This document shows, in pieces, positions 1-6,973 of a DNA stretch of 7,476 nt; position 1 is the stretch's first letter; every line of letters starts with the position of its first letter. The notes below the pieces were generated by a model, which was given only the letters and a program-made list of their open reading frames with translations, was not told the DNA's origin and searched no databases. Both the position numbers and the translations under genes were made by a program. Source of the DNA: Pseudomonadota bacterium (GTDB lineage: Bacteria > Pseudomonadota > Alphaproteobacteria > Rhodospirillales > Casp-alpha2); the NCBI GenBank assembly GCA_022563215.1, contig JADFNT010000018.1, positions 1-7,476 of the forward strand. Direction: 5' to 3'.

Positions 1-1
1 G

Positions 2-97
2 CGGGTCCTTACCACTAGCCAGGATATCGAAATCAGGGCCATGGCCGGCGGCGAAAAGGCCCTTCTCGCCGTCAGTTGCCGGGCCCTTGGGCGTTAA
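2..97 (+). CDS. Possible C-terminal tail of an unrecognised gene (5' end outside window)
   Basis: The frame starting at base 2 is open for 31 codons to a TAA at 95-97 and reads like ordinary protein, with the stretch SQDIEIRAMAGGEKALLAV followed by a short basic end. About seven in ten of its codons end in G or C, in keeping with the neighbouring genes. The competing plus frame (base 3) is rich in A-ending codons, and the minus strand offers one other open frame of similar quality, so the choice is not firm. I do not recognise the family. If real, the gene ends about 150 bases before the transporter start and could be co-transcribed with it. Confidence 0.3.
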   Translation, partial: RVLTTSQDIEIRAMAGGEKALLAVSCRALGR

Positions 98-235
98 GGG
101 GTCGCTAAAGGCGCGGTGATGGGGTCTCGGGCCCTTACTCCATATTGATTTTGGGGTGTTATCCCGGAAGGCGTTATGCCATGGTTCGGCCGCGTTGGCG
201 GCGGGACCCTGATCGGCCCGCCGTCCGTTTCAATC

Positions 236-240
236 AAGGA
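236..240 (+). promoter_or_regulatory. Ribosome binding site deciding the MATE start
   Basis: AAGGA lies 10 bases before the ATG at 251. The same frame also has an upstream ATG at 176, preceded by GGAAGG (166-171) only 4 bases away. The ATG at 251 is preferred because it puts the start about ten residues before the first conserved transmembrane helix, as is usual in DinF-like MATE proteins. The 25 extra residues from 176 are glycine- and proline-rich and resemble no conserved part of the family. Confidence 0.45.
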
Positions 241-250
241 TTGTCTGGGC

Positions 251-1570
251 ATGGGGGCGGAAAACTGGAACCGAAAGACCTGGGCGTTGGCCGGGCCGGT
301 AATGCTGTCCAATATCTCGGTGCCGTTGCTGGGCGCCGTCGATACCGCCGTCGTCGGGCATTTGCCGGGCCCTCATTTTCTCGGCGCCGTCGCTATCGGG
401 GCGTTGATTTTTAACGTCGTCTACCACGGCTGCAACTTCCTGCGCATGGGCACCACCGGCCTGACGGCGCAATCCCTGGGCGCCCGGGACGCCGACGAAG
501 TGCGCGCCTGGCTGGCCCGGGCCGGACTGTTGGCGGTGGCCATCGGCGTCTTCCTGATCGCCGTCCAGATTCCCATTCTTTGGGCGTCGCTCGGGATCAT
601 CGACCCCGGACCCAAGGTCCGGCCCCTGACCGACGCTTATTTTTCCATCCGCATCTGGGGCGCGCCCATGGCGCTGTTGAATTTCGCCCTGTTGGGCTGG
701 TTCTTCGGCATTCAGAACACCCGCGCCGCGCTGGCCACCCAGGTGTTCATGAACGGCGTCAACATCGTCCTCGACCTGTGGTTCGTCATCGGCCTCGGCT
801 GGGGGGTCGAAGGCGTCGCCTGGGCGACCCTGATTTCCGAGGCCGGCGCCGTCGGCCTGGGGCTTTGGCTAGTGGCCCGAAACCTCAAGCGCATCGGCGG
901 CCATCTGCACCGGGAAAGGATCATCGACGGCGGCCGCCTGAGCCGCATGGTCCGGGTCAATGGCGACATCCTGATCCGGTCATTGTGCCTTCAGACCGCC
1001 TTCGTCATCGTCGCCGCCATCGGCGCGCGCATGGGCGACACCATCCTCGCCGCCAACGCGGTGCTGTTGAATTTCCAGATGTTTTCGGCTTATGCGCTGG
1101 ATGGTTTCGCCAATGCCGCCGAGGCGCTGACCGGCGAAGCCGTCGGCGCGCGGGACCGTAGCCGTTTCCGCCGTGCGGTCAAGGCGACGAGCTTTTGGGC
1201 GCTAATTTTTTCCGTCGCCTTTTGCGCTTTCTATCTGGCCTCAGGCGTCTTGATCGTCAATATCCTGACCGGCGTGCCCGAGGTCCGCGAGACGGCCTAC
1301 GCCTTCCTGCCCTGGGTCCAGTTCCTGCCCCTGGTTTCGGTCTGGAGCTTCCAGTTGGACGGCATTTTCATCGGCGCCACCTGGACCGCCGAGATGCGTA
1401 ACGGCATGGCCGCCTCGTTGGCGGTGTTTGCCGCCGTTGTTTACGTGTTGACGCCGGAAATGGGCAATCACGGGCTTTGGTTCGCCTTCACGCTGTTCAT
1501 GGGTTTTAGGGCTTTGACCCTGGGCGCGTTTTACCCGCGTCTCGAGAGCACGGTCGGGAAGACGTCCTGA
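251..1570 (+). CDS. MATE family (DinF-like) efflux transporter
   Basis: Predicted 439-residue inner-membrane antiporter of the MATE/MOP superfamily, which exports cationic or other small compounds using a Na+ or H+ gradient. The length is normal and I count about 12 hydrophobic segments. DinF-subgroup signatures include the first helix with VPLLGAVDTAVVGHL (residues 24-38, with Asp31 in the membrane), the loop MGTTGLTAQSLGARD (66-80), NIVLD (171-175), and in the second half ANAVLLNFQMFSAYALDGF (268-286) with EALTGEAVGARD (291-302), the counterpart of the first-half AQSLGARD repeat. The gene ends in TGA at 1568-1570. The frame could start at 176 (464 residues), but 251 fits the family better. 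Its substrate cannot be told from sequence. A role as a polysaccharide flippase is conceivable because Wzx belongs to the same superfamily, but the motifs are DinF-like, so I favour a general exporter that merely borders the polysaccharide genes. Confidence 0.93.
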   Translation: MGAENWNRKTWALAGPVMLSNISVPLLGAVDTAVVGHLPGPHFLGAVAIGALIFNVVYHGCNFLRMGTTGLTAQSLGARDADEVRAWLARAGLLAVAIGVFLIAVQIPILWASLGIIDPGPKVRPLTDAYFSIRIWGAPMALLNFALLGWFFGIQNTRAALATQVFMNGVNIVLDLWFVIGLGWGVEGVAWATLISEAGAVGLGLWLVARNLKRIGGHLHRERIIDGGRLSRMVRVNGDILIRSLCLQTAFVIVAAIGARMGDTILAANAVLLNFQMFSAYALDGFANAAEALTGEAVGARDRSRFRRAVKATSFWALIFSVAFCAFYLASGVLIVNILTGVPEVRETAYAFLPWVQFLPLVSVWSFQLDGIFIGATWTAEMRNGMAASLAVFAAVVYVLTPEMGNHGLWFAFTLFMGFRALTLGAFYPRLESTVGKTS

Positions 1571-1594
1571 TTTTACCGGTGTTAAGTGGACGGA

Positions 1595-1608
1595 GTGGCG
1601 TGCGCCAC
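1595..1608 (+). repeat. Perfect inverted repeat in the gap before asnB copy 1
   Basis: GTGGCG, a 2-base spacer TG, then CGCCAC. It is followed by GATAATAT rather than a run of T, so it does not look like an intrinsic terminator of the transporter gene. A weak promoter-like pair, TGGACG (1587-1592) and TAATAT (1611-1616), lies 18 bases apart on either side of the palindrome. The repeat could therefore be an operator or simply a short hairpin. Each box matches the consensus at only 4 of 6 positions. Confidence 0.3.
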
Positions 1609-1614
1609 GATAAT

Positions 1615-1642
1615 ATCCCGGATGAATTCCTTTTTTCGGGAT
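1615..1642 (+). terminator. Weak stem-loop after the MATE gene
   Basis: ATCCCG (1615-1620) can pair with CGGGAT (1637-1642) around a 16-base loop that itself contains six consecutive T (1631-1636). The geometry is poor for a rho-independent terminator because the T run is inside the loop and nothing T-rich follows the stem. It is recorded because this 142-base gap (1571-1712) must hold whatever ends MATE transcription and starts asnB copy 1. Confidence 0.15.
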
Positions 1643-1712
1643 TGTTCCCCGCGACACCTCATAACCCGCCCATGACCCACCTTCGCCCCCGCAACAACCA
1701 TCGGAAAATATT

Positions 1713-3050
1713 ATGTGTGGCCTGACCGGGTTTATCGATTTCACCCGGAGCACGAGCGAAGACGCGTTGCGGGAAAAAGTCGGGATGATGGCCGAAACGC
1801 TTCGCCACCGAGGGCCCGATGACGATGGCGCATGGGTCGACGCCGAAGCCGGCGTGGCCCTTGGATTTCGCCGCCTTTCGATCATCGATCTTTCGGCCCA
1901 GGGCCACCAGCCCATGGCTTCGGCAAGCAACCGGCATGTGATTGTCTTTAACGGCGAGGTCTATAATTTCCGCGATCTCAAGGGGGAACTGGAATCCGCG
2001 GGAACCCGTTTCAAAGGCTCCAGCGACACCGAGGTCATCCTCGAAGCCATCGAGGCCTGGGGACTAGAGAAAGCGGTTCGGCGTTTCATCGGCATGTTCG
2101 CCATCGCGCTTTGGGACCGCCATGAGCGAACCCTCCATCTTGTACGCGATCGAATTGGCGTGAAACCCCTTTACTGGGGCCGGCAGGGGAAACTTCTGCT
2201 CTTCGGTTCGGAACTCAAGGCGCTCCGCGCGCATCCTGATTGGACGCCGGAAATCGACCGTGGGGCGCTGGCCGCTTACTTTCGCCATTCATACGTCCCC
2301 TCGCCATTCTCCATCTACAAGGGCATCGAAAAACTGATGCCGGGGAGCATCGTTTCCATCGGCCCCGACGGCCGGGAAACAACGCTTACCTATTGGTCCT
2401 TGGCCGACGTTCGCGAAGCGGGCAGAGGCGACCTCCTGGACGTTTCCGATGACGAGGCCGCAGACGGGCTTGATACCCTGATCCGGGAGTCCGTGGGGCT
2501 GAGGATGATTTCGGACGTGCCGCTGGGTGCTTTCCTTTCCGGCGGCATTGACTCGTCAACCGTCGTCGCCGCGATGCAGGCGCAAAGTTCCCGGCCTGTC
2601 AGGACCTTTACCATCGGTTTCGAAGACGATGCCGTCAACGAGGCCCAGGATGCCAGGCGTATCGCCGATCACCTTGGCACCGACCATACCGAGCTCATCG
2701 TCAGACCCGCCGAGGCGCGGGAGGTCATTCCCCGGCTGGCCGAAATGTACGACGAGCCCTTCGCCGATGCGTCTCAGATTCCGACGGCGCTGGTTTCCCA
2801 ACTTGCCCGGCGCGAGGTCACCGTGTCGCTTTCCGGCGATGGCGGCGACGAGCTATTCGGCGGCTACGACCGGTATCTCCGCGGCCGCGACCTTTGGGCC
2901 GCCCTCGGGAAGATTCCGTCTCCGCTCCGGCCCATGACGGCGGGCTTGCTCAAGATGGTCCCCATTCCGGCGTGGAACGTTCTTTTTTCTCTTATGCCGA
3001 AACGGGTCACACCGGGCCAAGAAGGGCGAACGATGCACTGGCTGGCGTGA
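1713..3050 (+). CDS. asnB: N-terminal part of asnB copy 1 (glutaminase and start of synthetase domain)
   Basis: This is what would be translated if the TGA at codon 446 terminates: 445 residues. Residues 2 to about 190 are the class II glutamine amidotransferase domain, with nucleophile Cys2, FRRLSIID (52-59), FNGEVYNF (79-86) and SSDTE (103-107), the usual glutamine-binding positions. The synthetase domain starts near residue 250. It carries the ATP pyrophosphatase loop SGGIDSS (276-282) and the second nucleotide loop SGDGGDELFGGY (374-385). All key residues of both sites are present, but the C-terminal helices that complete the synthetase fold and bind substrate are cut off. A stable glutaminase fragment is possible. 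Full amidotransferase activity would not be expected. Confidence 0.8.
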   Translation: MCGLTGFIDFTRSTSEDALREKVGMMAETLRHRGPDDDGAWVDAEAGVALGFRRLSIIDLSAQGHQPMASASNRHVIVFNGEVYNFRDLKGELESAGTRFKGSSDTEVILEAIEAWGLEKAVRRFIGMFAIALWDRHERTLHLVRDRIGVKPLYWGRQGKLLLFGSELKALRAHPDWTPEIDRGALAAYFRHSYVPSPFSIYKGIEKLMPGSIVSIGPDGRETTLTYWSLADVREAGRGDLLDVSDDEAADGLDTLIRESVGLRMISDVPLGAFLSGGIDSSTVVAAMQAQSSRPVRTFTIGFEDDAVNEAQDARRIADHLGTDHTELIVRPAEAREVIPRLAEMYDEPFADASQIPTALVSQLARREVTVSLSGDGGDELFGGYDRYLRGRDLWAALGKIPSPLRPMTAGLLKMVPIPAWNVLFSLMPKRVTPGQEGRTMHWLA

Positions 3051-3638
3051 AATCTCGTTGACGGCGATTTCAACGAATTTTTCCGGCGCCTGGTGAGCAC
3101 CTGGGATGCGCCTGAAACATTGGTGCCCGGCGCCAACGAAGCCAAGGCCCCGTTTTGGGCTAGCGCCGATGACGGGGACATTCTTGAGCGCATGATGTAT
3201 CTCGACAGCGTCACCTATCTCCCCGACGATATTCTCGCCAAACTGGACCGCGCCAGCATGGCTTTCGGCCTCGAGGCGCGCGAGCCGCTTCTCGATCACC
3301 GGCTTTTCGATTTCGCCTGGCGGTTGCCCGAAAGAATGAGGTTCCGGGAGAGCAAGGGAAAATGGCTTCTGAAGAAGGTCCTAACCCGATACGTGCCGCT
3401 TGAGCTCTGGGAAAGGCCGAAGCAGGGATTTAGCCTGCCTCTGGGGGACTGGCTCCGGGGACCGCTTCGCGAGTGGGCCGAGGAACTGCTTGCCGAAAAA
3501 CGCCTTGCCGAAGACGGTATCCTTGACCCGGCCTGCGTCGGCACGGCATGGAAGGGACTTCTCAGGAACGAACCGGCGGCCGATGCCCGCATCTGGAGTG
3601 TGCTCATGTTCCAGGCCTGGCGGCAACGCTGGCGATGA
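3051..3638 (+). pseudogene. C-terminal part of asnB copy 1, beyond the in-frame stop
   Basis: It continues the same frame for 195 residues after the TGA. It carries the conserved asparagine-synthase C-terminal block YLPDDILAKLDRASMAFGLE, then AREPLLDH, LKKVL and RPKQGFSLPLGDWLRG, all expected in an intact enzyme, and ends at TGA 3636-3638. The first candidate restart codon is GTG at 3093. It has no purine-rich ribosome site before it, and the residues around it (RRLVSTW) are normal mid-protein sequence, so independent translation is doubtful. It would matter only by readthrough of the TGA or by complementation of the two halves. Confidence 0.75.
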
Positions 3639-3639
3639 G

Positions 3640-3655
3640 TCCCCTACCCCGGGGA
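3640..3655. terminator. GC-only stem-loop between converging genes
   Basis: TCCCC (3640-3644) and GGGGA (3651-3655) form a 5-base stem with a 6-base loop in the 26-base gap between the end of asnB copy 1 and the end of the minus-strand glycosyltransferase. It is symmetric and so could slow transcription from both sides, but there is no T run on either strand, so the terminator call is weak. Confidence 0.2.
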
Positions 3656-3664
3656 TGATGGCGG

Positions 3665-4810
3665 TCACGACAAGTCGTTGCCCATGTTGACGTCTTTGAT
3701 GACGGCCAGTGTTTGTTCGGCGGTCTTTTTCCAGGAATATTTCTTGGCGCGGTCCACGGCCTTGCGGCTTAACTCCCGGCACAATTCGCCGTCGTTTAAA
3801 AAACGGCCGATCGCCGAGGCCATGCTTTCAATATTCAGCGGGTCAAAAAACACCGCCGCATCACCGACCACCTCTGGCATGGCCGCGGTATTGGAGCAAG
3901 CGATCGGGGCCCCGCAGGCCATGGCTTCGACAAGAGGATTGCCGAAGGTTTCAACGGTCGAGGGGAAGACGAAGACGCCGCAGCGTTGATAGAGGGCGAC
4001 GAGCTCCTGGGGATGGACTTGGCCCAGGAATTCAACCTTGCCGTCGAGCTTTTCCTTAGAAACCGTATTTTTCAACTCTGCAAAATATTCGGTGTCGATT
4101 GGCCGGCCGGCGATTTTCAGCGTCACGTCCGAATGATCGGACGCTAGGCGCGCCACCGCACAAATCAGGTTCTTAAAGTTTTTCTGAACGTAAATGTCGG
4201 AAACGGCCAGCAGGAATTTTTCACGGTTGGTGTTTTGTTTAGGCGGTAAAAAAATCCCGGAAACCCCGTGGGGGATGACCCTAAGACGGTTGCTGAACAG
4301 CCCTATTAGGCCACCACTGGCGGCAACGCGGGCATATTCGGAAACGGTGATGGCGCGCTTGGATGTCAGCAGCGAAAGCACCGTTCCCGCATAAACCATT
4401 GCCCAATAGGCCAATTTCACCGGCCGGCGTTCAACGAAGGCGACGCTTAGCGCGTTGCGAAGCAAAATCACCGAATTGGGGGCCATCAACGGACCGTAGT
4501 TGGCAGGTGAGAAGGTGATGTCCGCGCCAATCTTCCTTGCCAGTCTCGGGACGTCAATCTGCTCTCTCAACTGAAGCTGCCAAAACCCTTGGGGGAAATC
4601 CAGGGTGTGAACGGTTATGTTTTCCAGATTATCGGGCAGGAGTTTCCGTTGGTCTTCATGAATGCATAGATGGATATCAAGGTCGCTGTCAGCGGCGAAA
4701 TGGGGAAGCATGTTGTTCAAATACGTCAGGCCGCCGCCGCTTTTTGAATGAAGGGCGTTGATCAACAGCCGGATTTTAACCTGTGGGTTCGATTGTTCGG
4801 CGGCTGACAT
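3665..4810 (-). CDS. GT4-type (group 1) glycosyltransferase
   Basis: Predicted 381-residue cytosolic or membrane-associated retaining glycosyltransferase of family GT4 with a GT-B fold. It would transfer a sugar from a nucleotide donor onto a growing polysaccharide. The N-terminal domain begins with RLLINALHSKSGGGLTYL (glycine loop at residues 25-27). The C-terminal domain has RVIPHGVSGIF (177-187), an AVSDIYVQKNFKNL segment that starts the donor-binding half, the EX7E motif as ETFGNPLVE (287-295), and a typical tail, EAMACGAPIACSN then MPEVVGDAA. The ATG at 4810 is chosen because AGGA lies 10 bases before it. The frame could extend to an ATG at 4888, but the extra 26 residues lack homology-like features and a ribosome site. 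The gene opposes its neighbours: it converges on asnB copy 1 with 26 bases between and diverges from asnB copy 2. Its base composition looks visibly more AT-rich than the flanking genes (many A and T runs), which suggests separate origin. Its sugar specificity is not readable. Confidence 0.93.
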   Translation of the reverse strand: MSAAEQSNPQVKIRLLINALHSKSGGGLTYLNNMLPHFAADSDLDIHLCIHEDQRKLLPDNLENITVHTLDFPQGFWQLQLREQIDVPRLARKIGADITFSPANYGPLMAPNSVILLRNALSVAFVERRPVKLAYWAMVYAGTVLSLLTSKRAITVSEYARVAASGGLIGLFSNRLRVIPHGVSGIFLPPKQNTNREKFLLAVSDIYVQKNFKNLICAVARLASDHSDVTLKIAGRPIDTEYFAELKNTVSKEKLDGKVEFLGQVHPQELVALYQRCGVFVFPSTVETFGNPLVEAMACGAPIACSNTAAMPEVVGDAAVFFDPLNIESMASAIGRFLNDGELCRELSRKAVDRAKKYSWKKTAEQTLAVIKDVNMGNDLS

Positions 4811-4820
4811 GTTGGCGCTT

Positions 4821-4824
4821 TCCT
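4821..4824 (-). promoter_or_regulatory. Ribosome binding site deciding the GT4 start
   Basis: AGGA, read on the minus strand, lies 10 bases before the ATG at 4810. The two upstream in-frame ATGs (4888 and 4870) have no ribosome site at a workable distance, so the shorter protein is chosen. Confidence 0.5.
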
Positions 4825-4945
4825 GGATATCAGGGTTGACTGGTTCAGGCCGTCCCCGTGTTCTATACATCCTTGGAGATAAGTCCATTACAGTCGATGT
4901 CGGCAGGGCGAAAAACAGTGAATTTCTCGCCGATACCTTGACACC

Positions 4946-4952
4946 AAGGAAG
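4946..4952 (+). promoter_or_regulatory. Ribosome binding site of asnB copy 2
   Basis: AAGGAAG ends 11 bases before the ATG at 4964. The spacing is slightly long, but this is the only purine-rich site there. The start itself is certain because Cys must follow Met in this enzyme family. Confidence 0.5.
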
Positions 4953-4963
4953 CATCAACTCTC

Positions 4964-6961
4964 ATGTGCGGCATAGCGGGCATTCTTGATATCGGCGGCA
5001 CCCGCCCGGTGGATGGCACCGTCCTCAAGGCCATGGGCGACAGCATGGCCCATCGGGGGCCGGACGGCGAGGGTCAGTGGATTGCGCCCGACCGCCGGAT
5101 CGGCCTCGCTCACCGCCGGTTGGCCATCGTCGACTTGTCCGATGAAGCCGCCCAGCCGATGTGCGACGCCGCCGAGACCGTCTGGGTCACCTTCAACGGT
5201 GAAATCTATAACCACATGGCGCTTCGGGCCCTCCTGGAGAAAGCCGGCCACCGCTTCCGTACCGACCATTCCGATACCGAGGTCCTCGTTCACGGGTACA
5301 AGGAATGGGGCATCGGTGGACTGGTGGACAGGCTGGACGGAATGTTCGCCTTCGGGCTTTGGGACGACGGCGAAAAGCGCTTGTTCCTGGTCCGCGACCG
5401 CATCGGCATCAAGCCGGTTTATTTTACCCGGACCGCCGGGACCTTCCGGTTTGCGTCTGAAATCAAGGCGATCCTCGCCGATCCGGGCGTGCCCCGCGAC
5501 GTCGAACCGGCGGCGCTCAACCATTATCTGAGCTTCATGGTGGCGCCGGCGCCGCTGACCATGTTCAAGGATATCTTCAAGCTTCCGGCCGGGCACCTTA
5601 TGGAGGTCGATCAATCCGGACGCATGGAGGCAAGGCGCTATTGGGACGCCGTTCCCGGCAAGGGCATCGATCCGGGCGATCTCAAGGGACTGTCCGACGC
5701 GGCGGTAGAGGATTTCTACACCACCGGCATCCGTGACCGTCTGCAAGCCGGCATCGAAAAACGCATGATGTCGGACGTGCCGTTCGGGGTGTTCCTTTCG
5801 GGCGGCATCGATTCCTCGGCCAACGTCGCCTTGATGAGCCGCCTGATGGACCAGCCGGTGGAGACCTTCACCGTCGGTTTCAAGGACTACACGCATCTGA
5901 ACGAACTTGATTACGCATCAAGGGTGGCAAAGGATTTCAAGACCAACCATCACGAGGTTCTGATCGACGAAGGCGACATGCAGGGCTACCTGGATGATCT
6001 TGTCCACCATCAGGACGAGCCCCTCGCCGACTGGGTCTGCGTGCCGCTTTATTTCGTCTCCAAGCTGGCCAAGGATTCCGGCGTTACCGTGGTCCAGGTG
6101 GGCGAAGGCTCGGACGAGCAATTCTCGGGCTATAACAGCTACCGGCTCTATCTCAAACTCCATCGCTGGTTCTGGGGCGCTTTCAACGCCCTGCCAGGCC
6201 CGGCCCGCAAGGGGGCGGCATCGGTAGCGAAAGGACTTTCTTGTTCGCATACGCCGAGGCTCGACCGCATCGCCGATATTCTCGAGCGCGGCGCCAAAGG
6301 CCAGGAACTGTTCTGGGGCGCGGCACACGCCTATTGGAATATCCACAAGGATAGAGTCCTTGCCGACCCCGTCGAGGGCGGGCCGTGGCCGGTGCTGGAA
6401 GAAGCGGGACTGAATACAGCCGGGCTGGGCGCGGCAGACAGCGGCGAGGTGATTTCGGCCCTGATGCAGTCCTTCGATTCCGCCCACCCGGGGCGCGACG
6501 AATTGACCCGGATGATCCACAACGAATTCAAGGTTCGTCTGGCGGAGCTTCTGCTTATGCGGGTCGACAAGATCACCATGTCGACCTCCGTCGAAGGCCG
6601 GGTGCCGTTCCTCGATCACGGGCTGGTGGACTTCACCATGGATATCCCGCAAGCCTGGAAGGTTCGCGGCGGAGAACCGAAGTACCTGTTGAAGAAGGCG
6701 CTCGCCGGCATCCTCCCCGATGAAGTGCTCTACCGCCCGAAAATGGGTTTCGGCGCGCCCATGGCGGAATGGTTGAGAGGCGATTTCGGAAAACAGGCCG
6801 AGACCGCCGTGCTCGGCTCATCGCTTCTGGAAAGAGGTTTTTTCAACCACGACCATATCGCCCGGCGATTTAAGAACCACCGCGAAGGACGCCAGGACAA
6901 TGCACTGCACCTGTGGCTTTTGTTCAACCTGACGGCTTGGCACGATCATTGGATTGGGTGA
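4964..6961 (+). CDS. asnB: Asparagine synthase (glutamine-hydrolysing)-like amidotransferase, copy 2, intact
   Basis: A complete 665-residue class II amidotransferase. The N-terminal glutaminase domain (2 to about 190) has nucleophile Cys2, [10 protein letters not shown] (50-59), FNGEIYN (77-83) and HSDTE (102-106). The synthetase domain has the ATP loop SGGIDSS (279-285), then [12 protein letters not shown] (379-390) and the conserved C-terminal blocks [18 protein letters not shown] (near 535-552), KYLLKKAL and [16 protein letters not shown]. It catalyses ATP-dependent transfer of glutamine amide nitrogen to a carboxylate. Whether the substrate is aspartate or a sugar acid cannot be told. 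The second loop differs from the SGDGGDE form of copy 1, so the two are different subtypes rather than a fresh duplication. An extended segment at about 395-520 ([24 protein letters not shown]) makes it slightly longer than copy 1. Such genes are frequent in O-antigen and capsule loci, which matches the nearby glycosyltransferases and fucose gene. It is transcribed away from the GT4 gene. The next downstream sequence is gene debris. Confidence 0.93.
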   Translation: MCGIAGILDIGGTRPVDGTVLKAMGDSMAHRGPDGEGQWIAPDRRIGLAHRRLAIVDLSDEAAQPMCDAAETVWVTFNGEIYNHMALRALLEKAGHRFRTDHSDTEVLVHGYKEWGIGGLVDRLDGMFAFGLWDDGEKRLFLVRDRIGIKPVYFTRTAGTFRFASEIKAILADPGVPRDVEPAALNHYLSFMVAPAPLTMFKDIFKLPAGHLMEVDQSGRMEARRYWDAVPGKGIDPGDLKGLSDAAVEDFYTTGIRDRLQAGIEKRMMSDVPFGVFLSGGIDSSANVALMSRLMDQPVETFTVGFKDYTHLNELDYASRVAKDFKTNHHEVLIDEGDMQGYLDDLVHHQDEPLADWVCVPLYFVSKLAKDSGVTVVQVGEGSDEQFSGYNSYRLYLKLHRWFWGAFNALPGPARKGAASVAKGLSCSHTPRLDRIADILERGAKGQELFWGAAHAYWNIHKDRVLADPVEGGPWPVLEEAGLNTAGLGAADSGEVISALMQSFDSAHPGRDELTRMIHNEFKVRLAELLLMRVDKITMSTSVEGRVPFLDHGLVDFTMDIPQAWKVRGGEPKYLLKKALAGILPDEVLYRPKMGFGAPMAEWLRGDFGKQAETAVLGSSLLERGFFNHDHIARRFKNHREGRQDNALHLWLLFNLTAWHDHWIG

Positions 6962-6973
6962 GCGTTAATATCC

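Larger units (their letters stand above)
1713..3638 (+). pseudogene. asnB: asnB-like glutamine amidotransferase, copy 1, interrupted by in-frame TGA
   Basis: One continuous frame of 642 codons encodes a full-length asparagine-synthase-type amidotransferase (family length about 600-660), but codon 446 is TGA (3048-3050). Reading resumes in the same frame with NLVDGDFNEFFRRLV and the conserved C-terminal half, so no base has been gained or lost. The family uses glutamine-derived ammonia and ATP to amidate a carboxylate: aspartate in true AsnB, or possibly a sugar acid in polysaccharide loci. The start at ATG 1713 is fixed because the second residue must be the catalytic Cys. Upstream GGAAA (1703-1707) is a weak ribosome site. 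One C-to-T (from CGA) or G-to-A (from TGG) change would explain the stop. It looks like a recent nonsense mutation or a sequencing error, because nothing else in the frame has decayed. The other genes in the window use TGA as a normal stop, so a recoded genetic code is unlikely. Confidence 0.85.
4811..4963. promoter_or_regulatory. Divergent intergenic region between the GT4 gene and asnB copy 2
   Basis: This 153-base spacer must drive transcription both ways. On the minus strand, TATAGA (4867-4862) is a fair -10 box about 50 bases before the GT4 start, but no good -35 box lies at the right distance. On the plus strand, TTGACA (4938-4943) matches the -35 consensus exactly but is only 20 bases before the asnB start codon, so its -10 would fall in the gene. 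TTGACT (4836-4841) and TATACA (4864-4869) are 22 bases apart, too far for a standard sigma-70 promoter. No promoter is therefore assigned with confidence. Confidence 0.35.

Noticed and set aside
176..250. Extended N-terminus of the MATE protein from ATG 176
   Set aside because: The extra 25 residues look unlike any MATE leader, and the ATG at 251 places the start at the usual distance before helix 1. The upstream start cannot be fully excluded, because a GGAAGG motif precedes it.
1241..1930. Long minus-strand open frames over the MATE and asnB genes, and similar ones over asnB copy 2 (4955-5896, 5918-6652)
   Set aside because: They are antisense shadows produced by GC-rich codon use. They show no recognisable domains and lie over well-supported plus-strand proteins.
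3048..3076. Selenocysteine-encoding UGA
   Set aside because: The residue is in a variable, non-catalytic region, the downstream stem-loop lacks a convincing SECIS apical loop, and I know of no selenoprotein in this family.
3093..3638. Independent gene starting with GTG at 3093
   Set aside because: It is in the same frame as the upstream asnB sequence, begins in the middle of a conserved domain and lacks a ribosome binding site. It is the downstream half of an interrupted gene.
4938..4943. Perfect TTGACA -35 box before asnB copy 2
   Set aside because: It is only 20 bases before the start codon, so the matching -10 and transcription start would fall inside the gene, and the place where the -10 should be is not TATAAT-like.
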